Source of the DNA: Sphagnum compactum
Taxonomy: Eukaryota > Bryophyta > Sphagnopsida > Sphagnales
Assembly (NCBI GenBank): GCA_965153455.1
Contig: OZ234493.1
Coordinates: 20,202,213 to 20,266,212 of the forward strand
DNA: 64,000 nucleotides
Reading direction: 5' to 3'
This document shows, piece by piece, positions 24,836 through 36,014 of the stretch. Under the pieces are notes generated by a model. It searched no databases. It worked only from the letters and a program-made list of their open reading frames with translations, and was not told the origin of the DNA. The translations under genes were made by a program, and so were the position numbers. Numbering within the stretch: position 1 is the stretch's first letter; each line of letters opens with the position of its first letter.

Positions 24836-27800
24836 AAACCAAACGGGATTATTTTCCCATGCCTCTAATTGAAGATGTTTTAAATTAGTTAAGGAACTTT
24901 CAGTGGTTTTCAACACTTGACCTATAATCAAGTTTTTAGCAGATACCTATGGCACTAGATGATGTGAAAAAAATCGTTGTATCACCAAATCAAGCTTACA
25001 TGAGTGGAATTTGATGCCTTTCGGATTAAAAACGCCACCAACACATTCTCATGGACCATGGCTAACATTTTTAAGGATTGGACCGACCAGTTCCTAAGAG
25101 TATTTGTTGATGATGTCATGTCGCAACCCCACTTTGGGCAAAGTGTGAGGATGCAATTCACACTCCCAAAGTTGGGGACTTGGAGTCCTTCGGGATCCTC
25201 AAAAATTCAGAGCTCGATTGCAGGGGTCAAAACACCTCACATTGAGGTGTTCTTTATATCAATGGAAAGGTCTTGAAGTGTAAATGTCGAAAATGGCCTC
25301 ACATTGGCCATTTGGACATTTGCAGCCTAAGTTATGGGCAAAAGAAGGGTCGGGAGTCAAACTGGCAGTTTGACTCAAGACCACTAAAAGTCGGGAATTG
25401 ACTTGATCCCGGTGTGTGCAGGTGGAGTGCGACACACTATTGGAAAGATCTCGAGGAGAGCTACAACTTTTGTTCGGATCTCACTCCAATCAGAGGTCCG
25501 AGCCAGGAAATATGAGCTCCCAAAGTCTCGGAAGTCCAAATCGGGACAGTTTCGGGACTCCTCCTTGGGAGTCCCGGGAAAAAGTGTCATTTGGATGTAG
25601 CCTCGGCGGAGAGCTGCAGAGAATACTATATGGGGGAAGGTGGTGGCTTCCCCCGAGTTCGGGCCGTGGTGAGTCAAGTGAGTCCAAGGTTGCCCGTGGC
25701 TTGTCCTAGCACCAAAGTGATCCAAAAAGTGGTCTAACCAACTTGTGTTGGTTTTGATGCAGATTTGAGTAGGTGAAAAGCTTGTCACTCTTCCTAGTCC
25801 ATCCCAAGGCTTCAACACAACCCTCTACCCCTTTTAGTGCTGAAGCCTGGGAGCGTGCCCCGAATCCCTCCCTTTTCCGCAACTTGAACCAACTTAGTCC
25901 AACTTGGGACTAAGTAGGGACTTGGGAGCGCGTCATGTCAACATACATAGTGGAACATGGTCTGACCACTTACAACACATTTGGCTTGTTTTTGAGAAGT
26001 TGGTAGAGGTCAACCTCAAACTCAACCCTGGTAAATGTTTTGGTTCTAAGAGTATTACTTTGTTGGGACATGTGGTGGATAGACACTAACTCTTAGCCAA
26101 ATCCCAAAAAACTAACAACAATTATTGAATTTCCTACACTACACTTAAGATGACAATGAATGTCAGGGCATTCTTAAGGTTAATAAGATACAATAAAAGG
26201 TTCATTGCAGGGCATGCAAAAATTGCAAAACCCTTTTTTACCCTGACTAAGGAGTGCAAGTTCACTTGGACACCAATATGTTAAGCAACCTTTGATGCAC
26301 TGAAGAAGAAACTTGTGGAAACAACTATTTTGGTGAAACTTGATTTATGCAAACCATTTATCTTAGATGTTGATTAGTCAGTAAAAGGTGTAAGGGTTAT
26401 ACTTTCACACAAGCCCGAAAGATAGGAACAAGTAATAGCCTATGCAAGGAAGGGTCTATCTCTTGTTCAACGCCGTTTTCACCCAATGGAGGGAGAGTGC
26501 TATGCTCTCATATGAGGCATAATGTACTTCAAGCAATATCTTCACCAAACTCCATTCCTATTACGTACAAATCACAAACCATTGGAATGGTTAGCAACTA
26601 TTTTAGATGCGTATGGGTGAAGAGACAATGGATTGTAATGTTGCAAGACTTCCAATTTAAGATTGTTCACTGCATCGGTAGTAGACATTTGAATGTTGAT
26701 GTGCTAAGCCATAATTCTATGAGTATATCAGAGGAGGATGAGGATTTTGGATGTGATGAGTTGGAGCATAAAGACAAACTAGGAACTGCATCAACATGGC
26801 TGAAATTTAATGAGGTCGTATTTAATTTGTTATTTTATAGCACATTCAGGAAGAAGCAACTAATGATGTAGAATAATAAGTGGAGGATGGACAAGAAAGA
26901 TAAACCGAGGACTCTGCATCGAAAGAAGAGTTACATCCAATGATTCATGATGACTATTGAAGAATGATTGTTGAAGCTCAAATCATGATGGATAATGCCA
27001 AAGACCAATAGAAAGGTAAAGTTATTGAAGAAGAAGGAATGAGCAAGGGTGATCAACTGAGGCATATGGACATATGGGAAGATGGGTTGTCAATGGTGTT
27101 GCTCACTAGTGGACACTTGGAAATTAATGCCTATGATGTTGCTGAAATAAACAAAGTTAAAAATTGGGTGATGAAATACCATTTGTTTGAAGACATTTTA
27201 TTTTTCTAGGGTTTAATCGTTCGTAAACTGTAGAAAGAAGGATTGTAATTGAGAAAATTCATGAGGAAATTGGGCATTTTGGTGAATCACGGACACTTGT
27301 TGAGGTGAAAAAAAAATTCTTCTAGCATGATAGAACAAAATTTGTCAAATCATTTGTTAAAAACTGTGAAAAATGTCAGTTGGTTAGATAGTCTGTCAAT
27401 TTGAGGTCTGGAGTTGAAGAAATGAAGAGCATTCCAATCTATGATTTGTTTTATCAAGTTGTTCTTGACATTATTGGACCTTTACCTAAGACCATTGATG
27501 GCAACAAATATTTGCTTGTTGCCATTGATCATTATTCCAAATGCTGTGAAGCACAACTGGTTAAAGAACGTGATGTTCTTATTGTTGTTAAGCTCTTCAA
27601 GGATGAAATTATCTGTAAGTATGGCATACCAAAATATGTCTTAACAGATAACATGAATGAATGGATGAAGGAGTTTGTTGAAATGTGCCACAATTATGGC
27701 ATTATTCATCAGTTCACTGCACTTGTTTAACCTTAGTGCAATGGCACAATTGAACGTTTAATCAAGACCATCAAACAAGAGCTGGCAGTCATGGTAGCCT

Positions 27801-28357
27801 CGAACATACGTTGTTGAAATGTAATGTTATCTTGAATATTATTTGCTTACCGTTGTGGCATACAAGCTAGCACCAAATATTCTCCTTTTATGGTGCTTAT
27901 TGGACATACACCAAGGTTGACCATTGACAATAGTCTAAACAAGTTGTGTGATGTGTTTGATGAGAATGCAAGACCAGAAGTCATGGTAAAACAAATGATT
28001 CATAAGATGCATTTGATTGCTGGTGTGCACAAATCTCTATTTGAGAATGTGGAGCAAGCTCAAAAGAGACAAATAAAGGTTTATGTTGTTCGCAAAGGAT
28101 TTTAGACATTTGATGGATTCGAAGAAAATAACAAGGTCAAGATGCGCAGACTTGGCAAAAAGAGCTATTTGATCAACAACTGGGAACGATCGTACATGTT
28201 TGTAAACTACAAGGATGAAAATGGTTACCAAGAACAAGATCATGGCAATAAGATGAATAACACTAGGAACGTGTCAGAAGAGATTTGTAACTGTACCACT
28301 CTACTGATTGATATTTGATCTATGAAAACATGGATTTATTCGGAAGGAATGGCGACA
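24836..28357 (+). pseudogene. Decayed Ty3/gypsy pol (RT, RNase H, integrase)
   Basis: This is a truncated remnant of LTR retrotransposon pol. The reverse-transcriptase region starts abruptly at about 24838 (TKRDYFPMPLIEDVL), followed by FSTLDL, WNLMPFGLKNA and the VFVDD catalytic box. It continues at 25941 (HSGTWSDHLQHI, LNPGKC) after an inserted solo LTR. RNase H blocks lie near 26480-26640 (EGECYAL, NHKPLEWL). The integrase core is at 27401-27790 (VVLDIIGPLPK, LTDN, and a GTIERLIKTIKQEL end block). Many TAG/TGA stops and shifts show it is dead. Gag and protease are missing at the left. Its 3' LTR follows directly. Confidence 0.85.
25119..25935. mobile_element. Solo LTR, 817 bp, nested in Ty3 pol
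   Basis: The insert begins TGTCGCAACC and ends GGAGCGCGTCA, with the TG...CA borders of an LTR. It is flanked by a perfect 5-bp duplication TGTCA at 25114-25118 and 25936-25940. Removing the insert and one copy restores the reverse-transcriptase reading VDDVNIHSGTW across the break, which proves the insertion point. There is no internal domain, so it is a solo LTR left by recombination between two LTRs. The open frames inside it are not genes. Confidence 0.92.
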
Positions 28358-28359
28358 CA

Positions 28360-29416
28360 TGTCAAGTTTCTTTTTGTGGATGGATGGAATGTGCAAACCC
28401 TAAAATGCTATGGATGAAAGGTAGAAGGTGACAAACTACAAGATGGTTGGGCATCATTAAAGGTTGTGGATGTCGAAAGTTATATATTTTTTATTTTTAT
28501 TTTTCTGCATTTGGTTGTTTTTGTTTGCTTATAGGTTATATGTTTTTGATGTTTTGTTATTCTTGGGAATGGCGTTATTGATCTAGGTTTGGTGATGGAG
28601 TGGGTTCCTTATTGGTTGTGTAATGGCTTGTTGATGGAAATGCGTATCACGTTGCATGGTGATGGTTGGTGGGGAATTTCTGTGCCATTGATGAAGGGTG
28701 ATATGCAAACTTGTATAAGTGGAATTTCCCATGGATGGAACCAACGCGCATTCTTGGAGTTAAGTTTTCTTCTAATGTGCATGTGTGATTTTTAAAGAGT
28801 GTGTTGAGTATAGTAGACAATTGGGGAAGAATGCCCCATTATTGGTCTTCAAATTCCTTTTCTAGAGTAGACATTCCGCTGTGTCATTACTTCAAGAAGG
28901 AAATAGAGGACTTAACTATAGGAATCATGGACCACAACAAGGGAGGTGATGACGGTGTCTAGGATTTCATGAATGGTCATAGTGGCAAATTCATCTTGTT
29001 CGTGGTTGTCAGGATTGCGGGAAACTATCTATCTACCTATGTTTGAAAGAGAATACCTCTGCAGGAACTCTGAGGAAATGCACTATGTGGATAACTGTGG
29101 GTTTCATGGATTTTTTATGTTGCACTGTTTAATATTTTGTCTTTCTATGTGCACTTTCTATGGGAAGGCATGATGAGATTGGGGCATCTGTTGGGATTTT
29201 GCCACAAAATATGGCCAATTGGCTCTTGAGAGGAAATCAGGAGAGATCTGATCTCTTGAGGTCCTTAGTCTGTCTATTGTAGGAGTCATAGAATAGCAAG
29301 GACTAGGATTTGGTTACGTTTTATTCAGTGTATTTTCACTTTGATGAGTCTGATATTAGTAAACTGAACATGCATTGATGTTGTTGGGGTGTTTTCTAAG
29401 TCACCCCTCCTTTTTT
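28360..29416 (+). repeat. 3' LTR of the decayed Ty3 element
   Basis: The repeat starts TGTCAAGTTTC directly after a purine-rich tract at the end of pol. About 840 bp of it recurs in reverse orientation at 34235-35040, and its last 150 bp (from 29268) recurs in the same orientation at 33128-33275. That matches an LTR of about 1.05 kb shared by several pieces. The ends are worn, so the right border is approximate. Confidence 0.7.
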
Positions 29417-29505
29417 TGGCGACATGGAATTTGCATCTCTCTCCTAAAATCATCACGAAATTTTGACGCAGAACTTGTCGCCGCGTTCTCGATCCTGGGG
29501 TGGGC

Positions 29506-29525
29506 GGGGGGGGGGGGGGGGGGGG
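29506..29525 (+). repeat. Poly-G tract, 20 G
   Basis: An uninterrupted run of 20 G residues between the Ty3 LTR and the TITAN-like gene fragment. Confidence 0.9.
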
Positions 29526-29583
29526 AGATGCAAGCGCGAGACGTTGAGGACGATTTGAACCCTAATCGGATCCGTTTGTGCCC

Positions 29584-29696
29584 CCTGGAAAGCAGCTGAG
29601 CCAGCCTCTGCTTGTGCTTCGTACTGTACTTATGACCAAATTTCCTTGTTGATGGTTCTGGCTGCACACGCTGCAGTAGCGGTACTGCTTTGGCAT
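29584..29696 (-). pseudogene. Fragment of a TITAN-like/CENATAC zinc-finger gene
   Basis: From an ATG at 29696 the minus strand encodes MPKQYRYCSVCSQNHQQG. After loss of one base it continues in the next frame as KFGHKYSTKHKQRLAQLLSR. Together these match the N-terminal zinc finger of plant TITAN-like and animal CENATAC/CCDC84 proteins: YCxVC, then NHxQG, then HKYxxxHKxxLxxLL. CENATAC acts in minor-intron splicing in animals, and the plant homologue is needed in seed development. Only the first-exon part remains. The frame is shifted, and homology stops near a poly-G tract next to a retrotransposon LTR. I read it as a broken or captured gene fragment. Confidence 0.62.
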
Positions 29697-30850
29697 TGTA
29701 GCGCTCAAGAAACTGAATCATAATAATCATTAGGAAGCAACAAGCTTATCCTGGAATTTTCAACATCTGCAAAACAACACAACTTTCAACAGTCATGAAT
29801 CATTTCGATTCGAGCAAACAACAAGAGGAAATCCCAATCCTCCCCACCTACTTTCAAGCTCATTCCAAGAGCAAGTTACAGCAAAAAGTTGAGCAGATTT
29901 CTGCATTTAAGAATCTGGACACCTAATATCACAGATTTACCTTTGCTTGGGAAGGAATCGGGCTGCAATCCATCCGGCGCTGGCATTGCAATAGCGATTA
30001 GGGCAAATGCAAGCAGAAGGAACAGGAAGTGTTGTCAACTGTACACTTGGATTCTTTCTCTCTCCTACTAATTGGCTCTGCTGGTCTGGGGAGAGACATT
30101 TGGATGCACTGAACGATCCACTAGGGCTTCACCATGCTAGTCAGCATGTGTTTCCAATTTAGTATGTTGAACGTTTATCATCCTTATGGATGTCATTTAA
30201 AGGACAGAGCCATTATGCAACCAGCCAGTTGTTACTGTCCCCTTGCAATACTGTGATGGAACACAAGATGTTCGAATTTATTCCTGCTTATTGGATGTTG
30301 TTCTTCTTCTGGTACTTACTTTCAAGACCAGAGAACAGACACATGCCCCCAAATTCTTAGTCTAGTAGGAATTGATGAAACCCTGGTAACTTTATTAAAC
30401 AAAGCACCCAGCAAAGGGGGAAAGAGAGGACAAAGAGAGAGGACCCAAGTCATGCAAAGATTCCTTGGTATTTTTCAAGCAATTCCCATAGTTGCTTCCT
30501 CTATTCCTCATTTAACTACTCATCCAACCTTATCTTGGCCTTAATTTGAGCCCATCTACCACCTTCTATTGCCAAATCATCTGTCAACTGAATAGGATAC
30601 AAATGTATTATGGGTTCAACATCCGTACCCATCCTTTGTTGGATCCATTTTGTAAAATTGGACATTTTATACAAATAAAAATATTTTTAAAAATTCTATT
30701 TAATCCTACTTTCAAGATGGGGATTTTCAACATTTTAAATATAAAATGAAAGATTATCATCATGTTAATTATTACACAAAAAAAAAGTTTTATTTTCAAT
30801 ACATTAGAACTTTTTCATGGTTACAAGTAATTTTTTGACACTTCCTAGTG
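29697..30850. other. Intergenic sequence between transposon pieces
   Basis: I find no gene. The region 30640-30830 is very AT-rich. The short open frames have no recognisable domain. Confidence 0.45.
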
Positions 30851-33128
30851 AGTCGTCTATTTTACCTTGCTTACACCCACCAAATTGGTAGAGACCATGG
30901 AAACAAAGGGTGGCAAATATTGTAAAACATCAAAATTAAATGGATATCCATGCTCAATCCTATCAAATGTGTGTTGTCTGAATATTGCACTCTTTTCATG
31001 AAGATTTAGATGCACCCGCAACAACCTCTGCCAAATTTTACTTGTGTTTCCTTAATAATGTCAATATTGCTAAGGGTAAATGTTATTATGCCATTGTTGG
31101 AAACAATGCATTCTTTGATCAAATATGCACAAATGTTCAACTTTTCAGGAGAAAATCCAAACCAAGCAGTAGGTCATAGCTGTTTGTATCCACCACTAAA
31201 AACACCATTTGATAGATAATTCTACCAACCTTCATGGGAAGTTTTGCAATCTTCCCAAGCACTTGAGTTATTATCCTAGATGCAGTCTTATATGTTTCAT
31301 GGCCAAGCATTAGATGCATGATGTTGAGTTCTCTTACCACACTAGTTACCATGACTGACATAGAGGCTCTTATGTCTACTAAACCTTCAATAAATGCTTG
31401 ATTTATTTCAACTACCAAATGCCAAATATTCTTACTCCCTTGCAATAATGAGTATGGTCTCCATTGGAGTTAGTGAGATCTTCCTTTTGATGAAATGGGA
31501 CAATATTTTAGATTTAACAGACGCTTCATTTCCCATATTCATCTCCCTGTGGTCTTCTTCTCTAAATCCTTCTTCTGGAATTTCAGCAACTATAGGCAAT
31601 TTCTTTTTTGGCATTCTAATTCCAAAAAAATTGTTCTCCACAAATTTGGTTTAATTCTGATAGAATTGCCTCCTCATCATTGACTAGAACCTCCAGAAAG
31701 TTGGTGTTAGCAGTTGGTCCCTTTGCAAAAAATTTCCAACATCGATTTTCCCTGTGCCCCATGCCAAAACAGAGTGAACATTTTAGACCGTAATTTTGTT
31801 TTGTGCCTTCCTCCACACTTGGTACATTTTGGCCTAGTGTCATTGAGTTTGGGGCATGTTGAGGCCACATGTTCTTATGAATGACACAATTGACATTGGT
31901 TGTTATTGGCATAGAAGGTTTTGTTGGGTCCAGCTTTGCCATCATTTCCCTTTCCAAAGAAATTGATAAGGGTCTCATTCAAGACATGTAGTTGTTGGTA
32001 TGTGGCAAATTCTCTAAATGCTATTTCATCCTATTTTTCCTTCATGGGTTCATACGGAGTTTCCGCAAGTTCTCCCAATACTCTTTCAATTTCAATGGCT
32101 CTGACAACTACTTCTTCAATATCAGCATAAGTTTTGACCACACACAGTTTTTTGATTTCGGGCCTAAGCTTGGCCAAAAATCTTTCTCATTGTTATGCAT
32201 CCTATCTTTGTCCTTGTTGAAAAAGTTTATCCAATTTTTCATAATATTTCTGCACTCATTCTTTGGGTTCTTGTTTGATGGCATCTAGCTTGATACAGAT
32301 GTCATCAACATCTATATTGCCATATTTTTGCACTATCCAAGTGCGTAATTTTGTCCAGTCAATGGGAGTAGGATTCAATTTCTTGATCCACTCTTTAGCC
32401 CTATTCTTTAAGTTCAATTTGGCAATTTAAACGGCTTGTCACCATTTAAAATTTTAACCTCTGTTGCCATAATCAAATGTTCAGCTCAATCATTTGTGTC
32501 TTCGTGATCACAACCCCAAAATAACTCATCCATACCCTATGGACTCGTCATTGCAACCAACCCTTGTGATTCAAAAGTTTATCTGCTTCAAGTCCTCTAT
32601 TGCAGGTGCCTCTTCTCCCTTTTCATATTCTACTGCCCTTTTCTTGTTATTGTCAACCTTAATGTATAGTTCATCTCATTCCTCCCTACATACCTCCAAC
32701 ATAATTTGCCATAGAAATCCCTAGAATAAATCCAACACAACAATTGTGCAACCTGACCTATTTGTGTGATTCTCATAATGTAGTCTCCAACCCTGATCCT
32801 ATTATCTAATTCTAGTTTGTAAAATTAAATACAACACCCTAGAATGGTGATGTATAATGGAATCCAAATATCCCCAATTTGAGGAACCGAACCAATCCTT
32901 TTTCTTTTTAATCTCTAATCCTCAAGCTAATTCAAAGGACCTTGTATTGGCAGTTTGGATGATACTCCATTGCCATCCATCGAATTGTGTCCTTGTCTTC
33001 AACCATACAACCACATGAGTACAAAACCCTGAATGCTTCATACATACTACCACATTGCCAACCTTAGCAACAACTGGATCAAAACCAATAAATTTGAAGA
33101 GTGTAAATCCCATAATTTTTGGAATCAT
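30851..33128 (-). pseudogene. Decayed Ty3/gypsy gag-protease, reverse orientation
   Basis: Minus-strand frames show a retrotransposon gag capsid block around 32420-32200 (AKEWIKKLNPTPIDWTKL, then YYEKLDKLFQQG). A CCHC zinc knuckle follows near 31745-31785 (CSLCFGMGHRENRCW), then a protease-like segment at 31445-31137 ending YDLLLGLDFL. In the protease the usual DTGA/DSGA is replaced by DIRAS, so it is inactive. The frame is cut by stops and shifts. Reverse transcriptase is absent here; that part of a similar element lies in the opposite direction at 24836-28357. Confidence 0.75.
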
Positions 33129-33676
33129 ATCTATTGTAGGAGTCGTAGAATAGCAAGGATTAGGAGTTGGTTATGTTTTATTTAATGTATTTTCACTCTA
33201 ATGAGTCTGATATTAGTAAACTGAGCATGCATTGAATGTTGTTGGGGTGTTTTCTTTTCAAGTCACCCTCCTTTTTGGTATTAGACCCTTACAATCTTCA
33301 AGGTTATAATGCATTTGTAGATAATGTGTTTATTAAGGGTTGGTATTTCTAAGGAATTGTTATGTCAAAATCCAGTAAAGGATGTGAAAACAGTAAAGGA
33401 GAATTAATGGTAGAAACACAAGAGGTGCATGAAAGACAAATAGTAATTAGATTTGATTTCCTTAAAACATTTAGAGCATCACCAATAGGAGCTTTGATTC
33501 TACGTCAGGCAGGGTTTGGGATTGTTACAATTGTAGGTATAAGTCCCGATGAAGCACAAATTCGCGACATTGTTGTGGAACTAATGCACAATGGATTTTG
33601 TACTAGGGCACATGCTTGGGTGAAAATGCGGCATGGAGCAAGGGGATGGGCATCAACTGCATGGTTCCAAAAGTAA
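33128..33676 (+). pseudogene. LTR end, tRNA primer site and gag-like start of a Ty3 piece
   Basis: The segment 33128-33275 matches the last 150 bp of the LTR at 28360-29416. It is followed at 33276 by TGGTATTAGACCC, which resembles the initiator-methionine tRNA primer site TGGTATCAGAGCC. An open frame 33362-33676 follows. A similar segment (GF...P..A....VV..M.H.GFCT) occurs on the minus strand at 33128-32922, so the two copies face away from each other. Confidence 0.5.
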
Positions 33677-34234
33677 TACCACTTGACCTCCTATCTTGCG
33701 TAGGGTATCAACTTACAAGTCAGAAAGATAGAATCAAGTATCGAGGATAAGGGGCATCTAGATTCCTTGTTTGCCCATCTCACCTAATCATTTTAATAGA
33801 TTTTTCATTCCAAGAATGGAAGATTTGTTTTGCAGTGGGGACTAGATCATAAGGGTGGAAAATTTTGGATTAAAGGCCTGTTTGATAGCTCAAGAGCTTA
33901 TTTGAAACAGCAATCTTGAAATACGATGGCAAATGGATTCCATAGATGAGCAAAAATTTATTCTGTTACCATCTAAATTTGTTACCTTAATTCCAATATA
34001 GGAGGGAGATTAAACAGACTTTTCTGCATGATTAATGGTGTCTTCATTTTGTTAATATCAAAAGAGTAAAACAAAAACCTAGTAGAATTAATAGAAGAAA
34101 GCCCAAAAGTAGCATCATGCCATGAGCCGACGAATGCAATCTGGCATATTTATGTTTGATGAAACTAACTTCCTAAGAAAACCAATGATTGACTTTAAAG
34201 GATGTAAAAACTCATATTTCAACACTTCAACTCT

Positions 34235-35040
34235 TAAAATCCCAATAGATGCCCTAGTCCCATCATGCCTTCCCATAGAAAGTGAACAGAGAAAGACAAA
34301 ATATTGAACAGTGCAACATAAAAAAATCCATGAAACCCACACTTGTTCACATAGTGCATTTCCTTGGAGTTCCTACAGAGGTATTCTCTTTCAAACACAG
34401 GTAGACTGACATCTTCCCACAATTGCCCTGACAACCACAAACAAGATGAATTTGCCACTATGACCGCTCATGAAATCCTAGACGCCATCATCATCTCCCT
34501 TGTTATGGTCCATGACTCCTATAGTTAAGTCCTCTATTTCCTTCTTGAAGTAATGACGCAACGAAATGTCTATTCCAAAAAAGGAATTTGAAAACCAATA
34601 GTGGGGCATTCTTCCCCAACCATGTAGTATACTCAACACACTCTTTAGAAATCACACATGCACATCAAAAGAAAACTTAGCTCCAAGAATGCACGTTGGT
34701 TCCATCCATGGGAAGCTCCACTTACACAAGTTTGCAGATCACCCTTCATCAATGGCGTAGAAACTCCCCACCAACCATCATGCAACGTGATACACATTTC
34801 CATCAACAAGCCATTATACAACCAGCAAGGAACCCGCTCCAATGAATAACAAAACAAAAGCATATAACCTACAAGCAAACAAAAACAACCAAATGCAGAA
34901 AAGAACAACAAAATTTAAACTTTTGGCATCCACAACCCTTAAGGATGGCCAACCGTCTTGTAGTTTGTCCACCTTCTGCCTTTCATCCATAGCATTTTAG
35001 GGTTTGCACATTCCATCCATCCACAAAAAGAAACCTGACA
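34235..35040 (-). repeat. LTR copy (5' part), reverse orientation
   Basis: On the minus strand this repeat starts TGTCAGGTTTC at 35040 and follows the 28360-29200 repeat almost base for base until about 34235, where the two diverge. It lies on the gag side of the minus-strand Ty3 remnant, as a 5' LTR should. The parallel open frames in both copies are shared LTR sequence, not genes. Confidence 0.7.
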
Positions 35041-36014
35041 CTATTTCAGCGTTACAACCATTTCAGAGCAACTTTTGATGAGAAAGATGCAAATCAAAGT
35101 AGTAAATCTCTTTTTCAAGAGTTTCTCGAGGACCGTTTCAGAGCAGGTTTTTTTGGCGCGAAAGATGCAGATCCTTTTTCAATAAAAAAAATCTTTGGTT
35201 GCAACTTGTTATTGCCACCCCATCTCACCTCGACAGTCAGACTCTCACCACAGAATCCTCTTTCCATGCTGTTGTGTCCCACCATTGTTGCTACGATCTG
35301 CTGTGAGTGGTTCTCAATGCAGATCCAACACAAGCAAACAGCTACCTATAATAAGTAGAAGGGGACAGTGGGTGCAGAGGAAGGCAAGAAGGATGCCCCT
35401 GCTGCTGCTGCTGCTGATGCCCTGGACACTTGTCATCAATCATCAAAATCTGTCCCTCTCTCATACCAAGAAACTCATGCAAGATGTGTCAAATCAGTTG
35501 CCAAACACCCAGTTTTATCTCATGTTGACAGCACCCAAGTCCCATTTCTTGCCATGGAAACAATAAGTTGTCAATCAGCAAAGCCCAAACCCACACATTT
35601 TTGTGCAAATGTTTTGCATACTCTTGAAAGTCTGCAGCTGCTGAGGATCTTAGTCATGTTCAATTGCAATTCTAGCTTGGTCTGAACTCAGCTTTCTCAT
35701 CATCCCATTGCCATCAACCTCTGCGATCATAGCACCTGCTACCTTCAGTGGCTATTTCCATTCAATTCTGCAGTGCTCACCAATTTGCTTTGATATCCTC
35801 GTTGTTGGAGGATTTCGAACTAGTGGCTAAACCAAGAAGCCCTTCCTTCTGGAGTACTTTGCAATTGTCTATCTTGTTCCCTGTTTGCTTGCTTGTGTGC
35901 TTCTGCATCACTCATCTGTTGGATCTCCTTTGAATGTAGGTGAAAAATTGCGGGGGATGCCTCAGGAATACAGCAGAAAATTGAGCATAATTTAACTGTG
36001 TGCCACTGCTTACA
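35041..36014. other. Upstream region of the TEDC1-like gene
   Basis: No recognisable gene. It holds a (GCT)5 run near 35403-35417 and an open frame 35368-35685 without an ATG near its start and without a known domain. Part of the region is probably promoter or spliced 5' leader of the gene that follows. Confidence 0.4.

Noticed and set aside
25384-25818. A 144-residue minus-strand open frame
   Set aside because: It lies wholly within the solo LTR defined by its target duplication and has no family features.
28589-28795. Open frame with a nearly identical partner at 34645-34911
   Set aside because: Similarity reflects two copies of one LTR in opposite orientation, not a gene pair.
35368-35685. 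Open frame with an Ala run upstream of the TEDC1-like gene
   Set aside because: No nearby ATG and no domain; the run comes from a GCT repeat.
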